Assembly: GCF_028748185.1 (NCBI RefSeq)
Contig: NZ_CP118164.1
Coordinates: 3,038,001 to 3,102,000, forward strand
DNA from: Bremerella sp. P1
GTDB taxonomy: Bacteria; Planctomycetota; Planctomycetia; Pirellulales; Pirellulaceae
Reading direction: 5' to 3'
Length of the DNA stretch: 64,000 nucleotides
Shown: piece after piece, positions 63,941 through 64,000 of the stretch
Layout of the letters: every line of letters starts with the position of its first letter
How positions within the stretch are numbered: position 1 is the first letter of the stretch
Position numbers and translations under genes: made by a program
The notes under the pieces: generated by a model
What the model was told of the DNA's origin: nothing
What the model saw: the letters and a program-made list of their open reading frames with translations, nothing else
The model's database searches: none

Positions 63941-64000
63941 ATGATTCGCCCTGCCCTGCTCTGTGTCGCTATTTTGGCGTCGCTCTCGCTTACATCGCTT
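63941..64000 (+). CDS. Start of an exported protein, truncated by the window end
   Basis: Twenty codons beginning ATG 63941, MIRPALLCVAILASLSLTSL, which read as a signal peptide. AAAGG lies about 6 bases upstream. The gene continues past the window, so no family can be named. It diverges from the PQQ dehydrogenase gene across 292 bases (63649-63940) that contain no other credible gene. Confidence 0.6.
   Translation, partial: MIRPALLCVAILASLSLTSL

Noticed and set aside
63681-63944. An 87-codon plus-strand frame before the last gene
   Set aside because: It has no family features and overlaps the probable promoter region; the ATG at 63941 with a signal peptide is better supported.

Overview
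The window looks like a stretch of chromosome from a member of the Planctomycetota, most likely a Pirellulaceae-type organism (Blastopirellula/Bremerella/Rhodopirellula-like). The reasons are three DUF1559 proteins with prepilin-type N-termini, an ECF sigma factor fused to a Ser/Thr protein kinase, secreted PQQ-dehydrogenase/cytochrome c and heme-bearing beta-propeller proteins, many short intergenic regions with weak ribosome binding sites, and several genes that begin with GTG or TTG. No rRNA, tRNA, CRISPR array, transposase or phage gene was recognised. Gene assignments come from reading motifs by eye; no database search was run.

Layout. 1-304: C-terminal end of queC. 699-10485: a compact biosynthetic operon with a 4'-phosphopantetheinyl transferase, a free-standing acyl carrier protein, a 2567-residue fully reducing polyketide synthase whose C-terminus is an alpha-oxoamine synthase (PLP enzyme of the BioF/SPT family), and a conserved protein of unknown function. 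This is the most unusual system in the window; its domain logic predicts a long-chain 2-amino-3-ketone, a sphingoid-base-like compound. 10499-19790: mostly housekeeping or unknown genes (phosphoesterase, membrane PilZ protein, Tex with large insertions, HExxH protein, lone cheD). 20000-24041: DUF1559 pair, methyltransferase, ECF-kinase fusion, and a 7Fe-type ferredoxin with a possible RNA switch in its leader. 24163-29366: carB and argH. 29445-33773: an operon of a secreted HEAT-repeat protein, a sigma-54 activator without a sensor domain, and a membrane EEP-family phosphoesterase. 33770-37322: Tat-exported phosphoesterase, UPF0316 protein, cyclophilin, and an orphan promoter-terminator unit that may encode a small RNA. 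37323-45687: LysR regulator, gltB, gltD, and a DapA-superfamily enzyme. 45699-48364: a divergent pair of a class-II cyclic-nucleotide phosphodiesterase-like MBL protein and a type II NADH dehydrogenase carrying a cyclic-nucleotide-binding domain. 48361-52541: MATE transporter, peroxiredoxin-like protein, DUF1559 protein with a small lipoprotein. 52923-57109: argB-argD-argF and rph, with a nested inverted repeat before rph. 57125-63648: minus-strand group of a DUF1559 protein, lipoprotein, heme propeller protein, and a large PQQ dehydrogenase/cytochrome c protein. 63941-64000: start of another exported protein.

How the genes work together. Nitrogen metabolism dominates the recognisable core: GltBD makes glutamate, ArgB and ArgD act in the ornithine branch, ArgF and ArgH in the later steps, and CarB supplies carbamoyl phosphate. 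carA, argC, argJ and argG are not in the window, so arginine biosynthesis is split over the chromosome. The polyketide operon carries its own activating enzyme and carrier protein and could act as a self-contained unit. The NDH-2/phosphodiesterase pair suggests cyclic-nucleotide control of respiration. Sigma-70-like promoters and intrinsic terminators were found by eye at several operon boundaries and are listed as candidates.
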